A stretch of DNA of 64,000 nucleotides from Actinophytocola sp963825445 (GTDB lineage: Bacteria > Actinomycetota > Actinomycetes > Mycobacteriales > Pseudonocardiaceae), in NCBI GenBank assembly GCA_963825445.1, contig CAWGTM010000007.1, positions 124,001 through 188,000 of the forward strand, written 5' to 3'. The notes under the pieces were generated by a model. The model did not search any database. It saw only the letters and a list, made by a program, of their open reading frames with translations, and was not told the DNA's origin. This document shows positions 8,677-16,739 of the stretch, one piece after another. The translations under genes and the position numbers were made by a program. Positions within the stretch are counted from its first letter, which is position 1. Each line of letters opens with the position of its first letter.

Positions 8677-9696
8677 ATGGACGTGTCGTTGGTGATCGCT
8701 CTCCTCCTGCTCGGGGTCTTCGTGCTCCGGTTCCGTGGGGAGCCCCGCCGGCTGAGCAACGGCGTCTGGCTGTTCGCCGGACTGGGCATCCTGATCCTGT
8801 GGGCCCTCGGGCAGCTCGGCCGCACGGGAAACGCCGGAGCGGTGGTGGCCGGCGCGATCCTGTTCCTCGGCCCGCCGCTGCTGGTGTTCGTGGTGGCCGT
8901 GTTCCTGATCGCCGACGGCGTGATCCTGCTGCGTCGCGAACGCCTGCGTCCGGCGAACATGCTGTCGCTGCTCTCCGGGATCGGCATCGTGGTGGTCGTG
9001 GTGGCGGTCGCCGCGCTGACGGTGGTCGCCTACCGGGAGCAACGGCCGGCGGTGTTCGTCCCGGCGTTGTCGCTGCTGGCGGTCGCCGGTTATGTCGGGT
9101 TCGTCTTCCTGGTGGTGCTGCTCTACGCGTTCGTCTACAGCCGGGTCCGGGCGGGTGTGGGCCACACGGGCATCATCGTGCTCGGCGCCGGCGTCCCCCA
9201 GGGCCGCGTCACTCCCCTGCTGGCCAGCCGCCTGAACAAGGCGGCCGAGCTGTACCAGGTGGAACGGGCGGCCGGCTTCGAACCGCTGCTCGTGGCCTCC
9301 GGCGGTCAGGGCGCGGACGAACCCGTGTCCGAGGCCCACGCCATGGCCGCCTACCTGCGGGCGAACCACGACATCCCCGACGAGGCGCTGGTCGAGGAGG
9401 ACCGCTCCACGAACACCCGCGAGAACCTGCAGTTCAGCAGGCAGCTGCTGCCCGGGCGCGACGAGGAGCGGCTGCTGGTCGTGACCAGCAACTACCACGT
9501 GCTGCGCGCCGCGCTACTGACCCGGCGCCTGCGCGTCCCCGCTCTGGTCCGTGGCGCCCGCACCGCCCGCTACTACGTGCCGAACGCGTTCCTGCGCGAG
9601 TTCGTGGCGCTGCTGGTCGAGCACAAGCTGCTGCACGCGACGTTCATCCTGCTGGCCGCGGCCGGACCGCCGCTGCTGTACCTCGCGGCATCCTGA
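8677..9696 (+). CDS. YdcF/DUF218-family membrane protein
   Basis: This is a 339-residue protein. Roughly the first 155 residues form five hydrophobic segments (for example VSLVIALLLLGVFVLRF, ILFLGPPLLVFVVAVFLI and GIGIVVVVVAVAALTVV), followed by a soluble DUF218 domain. That domain shows GIIVLGAGVPQGRVTPLLASRL, LLVASGGQGADEPVSEA, VEEDRSTNTRENL and VVTSNYHVLRA, the standard order of YdcF-like motifs. A final hydrophobic helix follows. DUF218 proteins such as SanA and ElyC are linked to envelope maintenance and YdcF binds SAM, but the reaction is unknown. The DNA ligase gene starts 32 bp downstream. Confidence 0.85.
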   Translation: MDVSLVIALLLLGVFVLRFRGEPRRLSNGVWLFAGLGILILWALGQLGRTGNAGAVVAGAILFLGPPLLVFVVAVFLIADGVILLRRERLRPANMLSLLSGIGIVVVVVAVAALTVVAYREQRPAVFVPALSLLAVAGYVGFVFLVVLLYAFVYSRVRAGVGHTGIIVLGAGVPQGRVTPLLASRLNKAAELYQVERAAGFEPLLVASGGQGADEPVSEAHAMAAYLRANHDIPDEALVEEDRSTNTRENLQFSRQLLPGRDEERLLVVTSNYHVLRAALLTRRLRVPALVRGARTARYYVPNAFLREFVALLVEHKLLHATFILLAAAGPPLLYLAAS

Positions 9697-9728
9697 ATTT
9701 GTCGGTGCTCGCCGGTAATCTCCCGCAC

Positions 9729-11714
9729 GTGAACGCTCGCGAACGAATCCAGGAACTCGCCGACCAGATCGTGGCGCTGCGCGACGCCTACTACCGGGGC
9801 TCGCCCTCGGTGGCCGACGCCGAGTACGACGCGATCGAGGACGAGCTGCGGGCGCTGATCGAGGCGAACCCGGAGTTGGCTCCGGATCCGAACCCCCTCG
9901 ACCAGGTGGGCGCGCCGGCCGTGCTGCACGCGCCGATCCGCCACTCGCGGCCCATGCTGTCGCTGGAGAAGGCCAACAAGCCCGAGCAGGTCGCGGCGTT
10001 CTTCGCGCGCTTCCCCGGCCAGCCGGTGGTCGTCATGCCCAAGCTCGACGGGCTGTCGCTGGCACTGGTCTATGAGGACGGTCGGCTGGCGCGGGCGATC
10101 ACCCGGGGCGACGGCACCACGGGCGACGACGTGACCCTCCTGGTGCGGGCCCTCGGCGACGGCATCCCGGAGCGGGTCGACGCGCCCGGCCGGGTCGAGG
10201 TGCGTGGCGAGGCGCTGATGCTGCGGTCCACGTTCACCGCCTACAACGAGGCGCACCCGGACCGGCCGCTGATCAACCCGCGCGGTGGCGCGGCCGGCAC
10301 CCTGCGGGCCAAGGACCCGGCCACGGTCGCCGGTCGGCGGCTGCAGTTCTTCGCGTTCGACCTCTATGCCGACACTCCCACCACCGACCTGGAGGCCGCG
10401 CTCAAAGCGCTCGGGTTCGCGGCGGCCGACATGCGCCACTGCGACTCCGCGGAGGCGGCGCAGGAGGTGATCGACGGGATCGAGCGGCAGCGCAACGAAC
10501 TCGACTACGACCTCGACGGCGCCGTGCTGCGGCTGGCCAACCGCGACGCCTACGCCGCCGCCGGAACCCGGTCGAGTTCGCCGCGCGGCGCGATGGCGTA
10601 CAAGTTCGCGGCCGAGGAGAAGACCACGCTGCTCACCGACGTGGTCTGGGATGTCGGCAAGACCGGCAAGATCGCGCCGGTCGCTCACCTGGAGTCGGTG
10701 TTCGTGGGCGGTGGCAACGTCACGCGCGCCACGCTCGCCAACCAGGAGGTGATCCGCGCGCGCGGCATCATGATCGGCGACACGGTGCTGGTGCGCCGCG
10801 CGGGCGACGTGATCCCGTTCGTGGCGGGCGTGCTCGACGCGAGCAAACGCACGGGTGCGGAGCGCGAGATCGTGCCGCCTTCCGAATGTCCCTCGTGCGG
10901 CCAGGGGTTGACCGAGCAGGGCAACAGCCGGGAGTTGTTCTGCACCAACGTCGCCTGCTCGGCCCAGACCGTGCGGCGGCTGGTGCACTGGGCGTCGCGG
11001 GCGGCCGCCGACATCGAGGCCGTGGGTCCCGTGTGGATCGAGCGGCTGGCCGAGGCGGGGATGCTCGAGCGCCCGTCCGACTTCTACCGCCTGACCAAGG
11101 AACAGTTGCTGGAGTTCGACCGCATCGGCGAGGTCTCCGCGTCCCGCATGATCGACTCGATCGCCGCGAGCCGTGGCGTCGGCCTGCGCCGGGCGCTGAT
11201 CGGGTTCGCCATCCCGAACGCCTCGGAGGGCACGGCCGTCCGGATGTGCCGTGCCGGGTTCGCCTCCGTGGAGGAGGTGGCCGACGCGGGCGAGGAGCGA
11301 CTCGTCGCCGTGGAGGACATCGGCCCGAAGGTGGCCGCGTCCCTGGCCGAACACCTCAACCGGCTGCGCCCGGAACTGGCGGATCTTCGGTCGCTGGGTG
11401 TCTCCCTGGACGTGCGCGACGAGGACCTGCCCCCGGTCGTGGCGTCCGACGCACCGTTGGCCGGAAAGACGGTGGTGGTCACCGGCGCGATCAACGACCC
11501 CCGCTCGGGTGAGAAGGTCCCGCGCCCCACTTTCCAGCGCCTGTGCGAAAAAGCAGGCGCTACCACCGCCACGTCGGTCTCGGCGAACACCGACATGCTC
11601 ATCACGGGCGCCGAGGTGGGCGCCAGCAAACTCACGAAGGCCGAGAAGCTGGGCGTGGAGGTGGTGGATCAGGGCGAGATCTGGAAGCAGCTGATCGCGG
11701 CCGGCATCGCCTGA
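9729..11714 (+). CDS. ligA: NAD-dependent DNA ligase
   Basis: This is a 661-residue enzyme, close to the usual LigA length of about 670. The N-terminal NMN-binding Ia domain shows DAYYRGSPSVADAEYDAI. The adenylation lysine is in MPKLDGLSLAL (KxDG), and RGDGTTGDDVT, NPRGGAAGTLRAKDP and DLDGAVLRL follow. An OB-fold and a four-cysteine zinc finger (ECPSCGQ...FCTNVACSAQ) come next, then helix-hairpin-helix repeats and a C-terminal BRCT domain (LAGKTVVVTGAIND). It seals nicks using NAD+. The start is the GTG at 9729. It may be the housekeeping ligase or an accessory paralogue; that cannot be settled from this window. Its stop is 1 bp from the convergent membrane-protein gene. Confidence 0.93.
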   Translation: MNARERIQELADQIVALRDAYYRGSPSVADAEYDAIEDELRALIEANPELAPDPNPLDQVGAPAVLHAPIRHSRPMLSLEKANKPEQVAAFFARFPGQPVVVMPKLDGLSLALVYEDGRLARAITRGDGTTGDDVTLLVRALGDGIPERVDAPGRVEVRGEALMLRSTFTAYNEAHPDRPLINPRGGAAGTLRAKDPATVAGRRLQFFAFDLYADTPTTDLEAALKALGFAAADMRHCDSAEAAQEVIDGIERQRNELDYDLDGAVLRLANRDAYAAAGTRSSSPRGAMAYKFAAEEKTTLLTDVVWDVGKTGKIAPVAHLESVFVGGGNVTRATLANQEVIRARGIMIGDTVLVRRAGDVIPFVAGVLDASKRTGAEREIVPPSECPSCGQGLTEQGNSRELFCTNVACSAQTVRRLVHWASRAAADIEAVGPVWIERLAEAGMLERPSDFYRLTKEQLLEFDRIGEVSASRMIDSIAASRGVGLRRALIGFAIPNASEGTAVRMCRAGFASVEEVADAGEERLVAVEDIGPKVAASLAEHLNRLRPELADLRSLGVSLDVRDEDLPPVVASDAPLAGKTVVVTGAINDPRSGEKVPRPTFQRLCEKAGATTATSVSANTDMLITGAEVGASKLTKAEKLGVEVVDQGEIWKQLIAAGIA

Positions 11715-11715
11715 G

Positions 11716-12222
11716 TCAGACGGGCGAGTGCTCGCGCAGCTGTCGGGACAGGTGTCCCCAGACGGTCGCGGCGAAGAACATCACCGCGACCGCGGCCCAG
11801 TTCGCGGCGAGCTGCTGACCGTCGAAGTCCTCCTCGACCTGGACGGCGACCAGCAGGTGGCCGAGAGCGAGGAGCGTGAGCAGCGTGGAGAGGGTGACGC
11901 AGAGCCACCGCTGGGTCAGCCGCAGTACCGCCGCGGCGCCGCCGAGTGCTGCCAGCACCACGATCCAGCTGAAGTACCCGCCGAACACGAACGCGCCTTC
12001 CGAACTGAAGCCGACCATGGCGGAGAAGACGTCCCACCCGCTGGCGTTGGCCACGGTGTCCTCGTCGACCTCCAGGTCGGTGTACCAGCTCATCGAGACG
12101 ACGAGGAAGAGCGCGACCGTGGCGATGACCACGAGCGTTCTGGCGAGACGCACTTCCTGCTCGGCTCGCACCTCCTGCAGTTCGAGGGTGAGCTGCTTGA
12201 TCTTCCCGTCCGACCCCGTCAT
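11716..12222 (-). CDS. hypothetical four-helix membrane protein
   Basis: This is a 168-residue protein. A charged N-terminal stretch likely to form a coiled coil (GKIKQLTLELQEVRAEQEVRLA) leads into hydrophobic helices (TLVVIATVALFLVVSMSW, SWIVVLAALGGAAAVLRL, LCVTLSTLLTLLALGHLLVAV and AANWAAVAVMFFAATVW). I recognise no family or catalytic motif. ATG 12222 is preferred, because the 19 extra codons from ATG 12279 overlap an upstream direct repeat. It is probably monocistronic. Confidence 0.6.
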   Translation of the reverse strand: MTGSDGKIKQLTLELQEVRAEQEVRLARTLVVIATVALFLVVSMSWYTDLEVDEDTVANASGWDVFSAMVGFSSEGAFVFGGYFSWIVVLAALGGAAAVLRLTQRWLCVTLSTLLTLLALGHLLVAVQVEEDFDGQQLAANWAAVAVMFFAATVWGHLSRQLREHSPV

Positions 12223-12274
12223 GCGGCAGATGGTCGCAGACAGGTTGGCGGCGTGCGCGGCCACTCCGACGCGC

Positions 12275-12308
12275 CGCATGATGACCGTTCCGGTCGCGCA
12301 TGATGACC
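12275..12308. repeat. 12-bp direct repeat at 22-bp spacing
   Basis: CGCATGATGACC occurs at 12275-12286 and again at 12297-12308, exactly 22 bp apart, which is about two helical turns. The pair lies about 50-85 bp upstream of the membrane-protein start on the minus strand. This is a plausible site for a regulator binding one face of the helix. Confidence 0.4.
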
Positions 12309-12318
12309 ACTACCGTGG

Positions 12319-12350
12319 CCGGCCGGTGAGCCGAGGGGGCCACCGGCCGG
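12319..12350 (-). terminator. strong hairpin downstream of the ABC-F gene
   Basis: CCGGCCGGTG and CACCGGCCGG form a perfect 10-bp stem with a 12-nt loop, ending 18 bp from the ABC-F stop codon. There is no T run on the minus strand. It probably ends ABC-F transcription. Confidence 0.55.
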
Positions 12351-12367
12351 CTGGGGTGATCTTGGGG

Positions 12368-13994
12368 TCACGCCTCCAGGGTGAGGCGCGGCCAGGAACC
12401 TGTGTCGCGTAGTAGTTGGCGGTCGTGGGTGGCTACCACCACCGCTGCCGGGGTGGTGGTCAGAGCCTCCGTGAGTTCGTCGACCAAAGTGGCTGACAGG
12501 TGGTTCGTCGGCTCGTCCAGGAGCAGTACGTGTGGGCGTGCGGCCAGCACCAGAGCCAGGTCCAGCCGCCGTTGTGCGCCCACCGACAGGCCGCCCACCG
12601 GGCGGTGCAGGTCCGGCCCCGCCAGGACGCCCAGCTCCCCGAGACCCGGGGCCTCGCCGGCGGACAGAACGCCCGCCGACACCAGGCGGGCCACCCGCGC
12701 GTCGTAGACCTCTCGGCCGGTTCGGCGGGCCGGGACGTCGGACTCCTGCCCCAGCCTGCCTACCCGGACCGTGCGCGCCCGCCGGACGGCGCCGGCGGAT
12801 GGAGCGAGATCGCCGGCCAGTACCGCCAGCAAGGTCGACTTGCCCGCACCGTTCGGGCCGGTGACCACCAGGCGATCGCCGGACGAGAGCGTGACGTCGC
12901 ACGGCCCAGGCAACCGGCCGGACACGGTCACCTCCGACGCCTGCAACAGTGTCGCCGCGCCATGACCAGGCAGCGACGGCAGGGTGAACCGAACCGGTGG
13001 CCGTGGCACCGCCACCACGTGGGCCTCCAGTTCCTCCTGCCGCCGGTGCACCGCCCGCACCAGTGCCGGAGCACGCGTCGCGCGGGTGTGTTTGCCCGTC
13101 CCCTTGTCCGGGCGCCAGCCGTCACGCAGGCGGTTCTGCGCGGACGACAGGTCGTCGGCCAGCCTCGCGCGCTCGGCCAACTGGTCGGCGTGTGCTGACT
13201 CCCAGCGGGCACGTTCCGCGGCGCGGCCCGACACGTAACCCGCGTAGCCACCGCCGTACACGCGCGGGAGGCCGTCGCTCGACGGGTCCAGGTCCACGAC
13301 CGTCGTCGCCACGTCCGCCAGCAGTGCGCGGTCGTGGCTGACCAGCACCACCACGCCCGGGTGCGCGAGCAGCCGGTCGGTGAGATGGGACAGGCCGGCG
13401 GCGTCCAGGTGGTTGGTCGGCTCGTCCAGCAGCAGCACCGCGTGTTCCGCCCCGAGCAGGCAGGCGAGCCGCACGCGATGGCGTTGCCCCACGGACAGTG
13501 TGGCGAGCGGCCGGGTCCGGTCGGTCACGGCACCCAGCGCGGCCAGCGAGATCTCCACCCGCCGGTCGGCATCCCACGCGTCGAGGGTCTCTGCGTCGGC
13601 CAACGCGGAGGCGAACAGATCGTCCGCGCCGGGAGCCCCGGCCGTCAGCGCCGTGGTGGCGTCGTCGAGCCGGCGCAACACCGCGCGCACGGTGCTCAGT
13701 TCCAGGTCGATCAGGTCGCCGACCGTGCCGTCGAGCGGGAGTTGCTGGTCGGCCACACCGAGTCCACCGGCACGGTGGACCGAGCCCTGGTCGGGCGTCA
13801 GGGTGCCGGCCAGGACCTGCAGCAGTGTGGTCTTGCCTCGGCCGTTCTCACCGACCACGGCGACCCGGTCACCGGCGGCGGCCACCAGGTCGACGCCGGT
13901 CAGCACCGGGTGTCCCACCTCGGACGACGTGGACGCCGGTGGCGCGGACGTGCGCCGAGCGGGCAGGGGCGAGCGAAAGAGAAGAGCGGGACAT
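12368..13994 (-). CDS. ABC-F ATPase (antibiotic-resistance type), N-terminal frameshift
   Basis: This protein of about 541 residues has two ATP-binding cassettes and no membrane domain. Cassette 1 has GENGRGKTT, LSVGQRHRVRL and LLLDEPTNHLD; cassette 2 has GPNGAGKST, LSVGAQRRLDL and LLLDEPTNHL. A linker rich in Arg and Glu lies between them. This is the ABC-F class, which acts on ribosomes; actinomycete members often protect against antibiotics. The natural start is ATG 13994, preceded by GAAGGACT, and the first 27 codons (to VVRGG) are in a different frame from the rest. Removing one base near 13913 joins VVRGG to HPVLTGVDL, the continuous sequence expected for this family. I therefore infer a one-base insertion, real or technical. 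A leader peptide and hairpin upstream suggest drug-inducible attenuation. Confidence 0.88.
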
Positions 13995-14034
13995 GTGGAG
14001 TCCTTCGAACGTGATGAGCAAAGGGACGACAAAG

Positions 14035-14060
14035 GAGGCGCCCGCGCGGAGCGGCGCCTC
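14035..14060 (-). terminator. candidate attenuator hairpin in the ABC-F leader
   Basis: On the minus strand GAGGCGCC and GGCGCCTC form a perfect 8-bp stem with a 10-nt loop, followed by CTTTGTC. It lies between the leader-peptide stop codon and the ABC-F ribosome site, the position expected of a conditional terminator in ribosome-mediated attenuation. Confidence 0.6.
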
Positions 14061-14073
14061 GGACCTGGTCGTC

Positions 14074-14097
14074 TCAGCCGTAGAGCTGTTGCTGCAT
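14074..14097 (-). CDS. seven-residue leader peptide MQQQLYG
   Basis: The reading frame ATG CAG CAA CAG CTC TAC GGC TGA lies upstream of the ABC-F gene and ends 13 bp before the attenuator hairpin. It has no ribosome-binding site, but a promoter-like -10 box ends 10 bp before its ATG, so the transcript may start at or next to the codon (a leaderless message, common in actinobacteria). Stalling of drug-bound ribosomes on such a peptide would change folding of the downstream hairpin. The stalling role is inferred from known leader peptides of resistance genes. Confidence 0.55.
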   Translation of the reverse strand: MQQQLYG

Positions 14098-14107
14098 CAC
14101 ATCGGCG

Positions 14108-14136
14108 AGGGTAGATCGTTCCCGGCCGCCCGTCAT
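14108..14136 (-). promoter_or_regulatory. predicted promoter of the ABC-F leader transcript
   Basis: Reading the minus strand, ATGACG (14136-14131) and TACCCT (14113-14108) are separated by exactly 17 bp and resemble the -35 (TTGACA) and -10 (TANNNT) boxes. The expected start point falls about 14100-14102, directly before GTG-ATG of the leader peptide. Confidence 0.45.
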
Positions 14137-14213
14137 CCGGTTTTCGGCGCGGTCGAGCGGCCCGGCGCCCGGTGCGGAAGGATGGGCACCGATCTTTCCC
14201 GGAGGTGCCCCGC

Positions 14214-14975
14214 GTGACCTACGCACAGATGCGCGGCCAGGACGTGCCACGCCGCATCCACCAGGTGCGTGCCATCGACTGGATGATGGTGGCGCTCGCG
14301 ATCATCTCGGTCGGCCTGCTCCTCTGGGTGTGGCTGGCCGAGCCGCCGCGTGAGACCGAGCTGCTGCTGTTCAAGATCGACGTCGGCATCTGCGCGGTGT
14401 TCTTCGTCGAGTTCCTCTGGCGCTGGCGCACCACGGGCTGGGGCTGGAAGTTCCTCGGCCGCAACTGGTTCGAGATCCTCGGCATGATCCCCGTGTCACA
14501 TCCGGCGCTGCGCGCGTTCCGGCTGCTGCGGGTGTTCGTGCTGATCGCCCGGCTCGGCCGCGCGGTCGACCGGACCATCGGCGACGCCGTGACCCAGCGC
14601 CTGGTGAACCGCTTCCTGGTCGCGATCATCGACGTGTTGAAGAAGCCGGTCACGGTCGCCGTACTCGACGAGGTGGTGTCCGTGCTGCAGACCGGCCGGT
14701 ACGCGCAGAACATCTCGAAGGCGCTGGCCGACAACCAGAACGAGCTGCGGGAGCTGGTGCTCGAGAAGATCAAGGCGGACCCGGCGGCCGGCCGGTTCAA
14801 GAGGCTCCCGTTCCACGACGAGATCCTCGGCACGGTCACCGACACGGCGATCCGGGTCATCCTGGAGATGCTCGCCGATCCCCGCACCGACGAGATGATC
14901 TCCGACACCCTGCGCGAGAACATCGACCAGATCCGCGAGGCCGTCCACGCCAACGAGCCGCAGCGGACCTCGTAG
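14214..14975 (+). CDS. ion-channel-like membrane protein (ion_trans type)
   Basis: This is a 253-residue protein starting at GTG 14214, with an excellent GGAGG eight or nine bases upstream. It has helices at MMVALAIISVGLLLWVWL and IDVGICAVFFVEFLWRW, then an arginine-spaced helix (RAFRLLRVFVLIARLGRAVDR) resembling the S4 voltage sensor. No pore-loop signature such as TVGYG is visible, and the second half is soluble and helical (for example NQNELRELVLEKIKADP). It therefore resembles a voltage-sensor-like ion transporter family protein without a recognisable selectivity filter. Transport has not been shown. The VOC gene follows after 10 bp, probably in one transcript. Confidence 0.65.
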   Translation: MTYAQMRGQDVPRRIHQVRAIDWMMVALAIISVGLLLWVWLAEPPRETELLLFKIDVGICAVFFVEFLWRWRTTGWGWKFLGRNWFEILGMIPVSHPALRAFRLLRVFVLIARLGRAVDRTIGDAVTQRLVNRFLVAIIDVLKKPVTVAVLDEVVSVLQTGRYAQNISKALADNQNELRELVLEKIKADPAAGRFKRLPFHDEILGTVTDTAIRVILEMLADPRTDEMISDTLRENIDQIREAVHANEPQRTS

Positions 14976-14985
14976 CATGCGACCC

Positions 14986-15420
14986 ATGTCCATCAAACTC
15001 GAGAACGTCGCCATCGCCGTTCGCGACCTCGAAGCAACGATCGCCTTCTTCACCGATCTCGGCCTTACCGTCCTCGGCCGTGACACGGTCAGTGGCGAGT
15101 GGACCGACACCGCCGTCGGCCTCGACGGCAACCACGCCAAGATCGCGATGCTCCAGACGCCGGACGGTCAGGGTCGCCTCGAACTGTTCGAGTACATCCA
15201 CCCCGCCGCGATCGAGACGGAACCCACCCTTCCCAACGAGATCGGCATGCACCGCGTCGCCTTCTCGGTGGACGACATCGACGAGGCTCTCGAGATCGCC
15301 GCGAAGCACGGCTGTCACCCGCTTCGTGGCGTGGGGGTCTACGAGGACATCTACAAGCTGTCCTACGTCCGCGGTCCCAGCGGCATCATCGTGATGCTCG
15401 CGCAGGAGCTGAAGAAGTAG
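14986..15420 (+). CDS. VOC-superfamily protein, methylmalonyl-CoA epimerase-like
   Basis: This is a 144-residue protein with the paired beta-alpha-beta-beta-beta modules of the glyoxalase/VOC superfamily: IKLENVAIAVRDLEATIAFF at the start of module 1 and MHRVAFSVDDIDEALEIA at the start of module 2. It resembles methylmalonyl-CoA epimerase and glyoxalase-like proteins. The first metal-ligand position (usually His in DHxGIAV) is Asn here, and the final Glu position reads IIVMLAQEL, so the classical metal site looks incomplete. It could be a binding or resistance protein rather than an epimerase. The start could also be ATG 14977. Confidence 0.7.
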   Translation: MSIKLENVAIAVRDLEATIAFFTDLGLTVLGRDTVSGEWTDTAVGLDGNHAKIAMLQTPDGQGRLELFEYIHPAAIETEPTLPNEIGMHRVAFSVDDIDEALEIAAKHGCHPLRGVGVYEDIYKLSYVRGPSGIIVMLAQELKK

Positions 15421-15423
15421 GCG

Positions 15424-16383
15424 CTAGCCCCCGACCACGACCGTGCGCAGGTTAGCGGTGCCGGCAGTGTGGCGGGCCCACGCAACCGGGGCGTTCGCCG
15501 GGCTGACCGTCTCGTGGTCCACCGTGAGTTCGCCGGCCGCCACTCTCGTGGCGATCAGCACCACCGCGTCGGCGCGTTGGTCGGCCGTCAGTTCGTTGTT
15601 CGTGTAGCCCAGGATCCGCAGCGACCTGCTGCGCAGCAGCGACGAGGTCAACGGGATCGTCTCGCCGGCCGCGCTGCCCAGGTTGACCAGCCGGCCGCCG
15701 GGGCGCAACGCGGCCGCGGCGGCCGCAGCGGGGGCGCCGAACAGTGGGTCGAGGACCAGGTCGGCCGGACCGTCCACAGCGGACAGGAACCGGGCGGTCA
15801 GTTCGTCCACATCGGACGTGTCGAGGGCGACCACCGCGTCGGCGCCCGCGTCGGTCGCGCGCATGAGTCCGGCGGCCGAGCGGGCGGCGGCCACCACCCG
15901 CCGCGCGCCGCGGGCCCTGGCCAGCTGGATGGCCGCCTGCCCGACCACCCCACCCGCGCCCAACACGATCACCTGCTCGCCCTTCGCCAGCCCGCCGCGC
16001 CAGATGAGCGCCTGGTACGCGGCCACCGCCGACAGGCCGAGCGCGGCGACCAGCACGGGGTTCACGTCCTCGGGCAGCGGCACCAGGTCGGCCGCCGGGA
16101 CCACCACGGCCCCGGCCATACTCCCGTCGCCCGGGCGCATCCCCGCCGAGGTGGGAAACCACACAGGTCGACCGGCGTAGGTGCCGACGCCCTGCACGCC
16201 CGGCACGTACGGGGTGGCCGGCACCCCGAAGTACGACGTTCCCGACGCGCACAGCAGGTCGAGCGGGGTGATCGGCGCGGCCGTCACCTCGACCAGCACC
16301 TCCGCCTCGCCCGGCGGCCGTGGGGCGCGGTCGACCAGCACCGGTGGCGTGCCGGGCGTTTCGATGGTGAGAGCCCAGGTCAT
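15424..16383 (-). CDS. MDR-family alcohol dehydrogenase/quinone oxidoreductase
   Basis: This is a 319-residue medium-chain dehydrogenase. The N-terminal GroES-like half includes EVLVEVTAAPITPLDLL, and the Rossmann nucleotide-binding motif is VIVLGAGGVVGQAAIQLA. The zinc-ligand cysteine and histidine pattern of classical alcohol dehydrogenases is missing, so a zinc-free quinone-oxidoreductase type using NADPH is more likely. It is the last gene of the catabolic operon, and its ATG overlaps the LigA-like stop by 4 bp (ATGA). It probably reduces or oxidises a ring-cleavage intermediate; that assignment rests on context only. Confidence 0.8.
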   Translation of the reverse strand: MTWALTIETPGTPPVLVDRAPRPPGEAEVLVEVTAAPITPLDLLCASGTSYFGVPATPYVPGVQGVGTYAGRPVWFPTSAGMRPGDGSMAGAVVVPAADLVPLPEDVNPVLVAALGLSAVAAYQALIWRGGLAKGEQVIVLGAGGVVGQAAIQLARARGARRVVAAARSAAGLMRATDAGADAVVALDTSDVDELTARFLSAVDGPADLVLDPLFGAPAAAAAAALRPGGRLVNLGSAAGETIPLTSSLLRSRSLRILGYTNNELTADQRADAVVLIATRVAAGELTVDHETVSPANAPVAWARHTAGTANLRTVVVGG

Positions 16384-16739
16384 GTCGCGATGTCCGGGTA
16401 GGGCAGCGAGTGGTGCGCCAGCCGCCGGGCGTACTCCAGCTGGAAACCCAGTGGTTCGTGGTCACGTTCGAACATGGCGATGAACAGGGTCAGGGTGAGG
16501 AACGGGTGCGCACCCAGCGCGAACAGCGCCGAATAGTCGTGGGTGGACAGTGCGGCCCGTTCGGTGTCGTCGAACCGCAGCCAGGTGGAGGACTCGCCCG
16601 TGTGGCAGGCCAGGATCCGGTTCGCCTCGGTGGCTTCCCACCACTCGACCGTCCTCTGTGGATCCTCGCGGTAGCGCTCGACGAGCGAGGGGTCACGATC
16701 CACGGTGAACAGGAACTTGTTCAGCAGGTACTTGCTCAC
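16380..16739 (-). CDS. extradiol dioxygenase alpha subunit, LigA-like
   Basis: This is a 119-residue, mostly helical protein. It starts SKYLLNKFLFTVDRDPSLVERY, carries LGAHPFLTLTLFIAMFE, and has the length and pattern of the small alpha subunit of protocatechuate 4,5-dioxygenase (PF07746). The alpha subunit caps the active site of the LigB-type beta subunit and helps bind substrate. It starts at GTG 16739, overlapping the stop of the beta-subunit gene by 4 bp (GTGA), which fits a stoichiometric complex. Confidence 0.85.
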   Translation of the reverse strand: MSKYLLNKFLFTVDRDPSLVERYREDPQRTVEWWEATEANRILACHTGESSTWLRFDDTERAALSTHDYSALFALGAHPFLTLTLFIAMFERDHEPLGFQLEYARRLAHHSLPYPDIAT

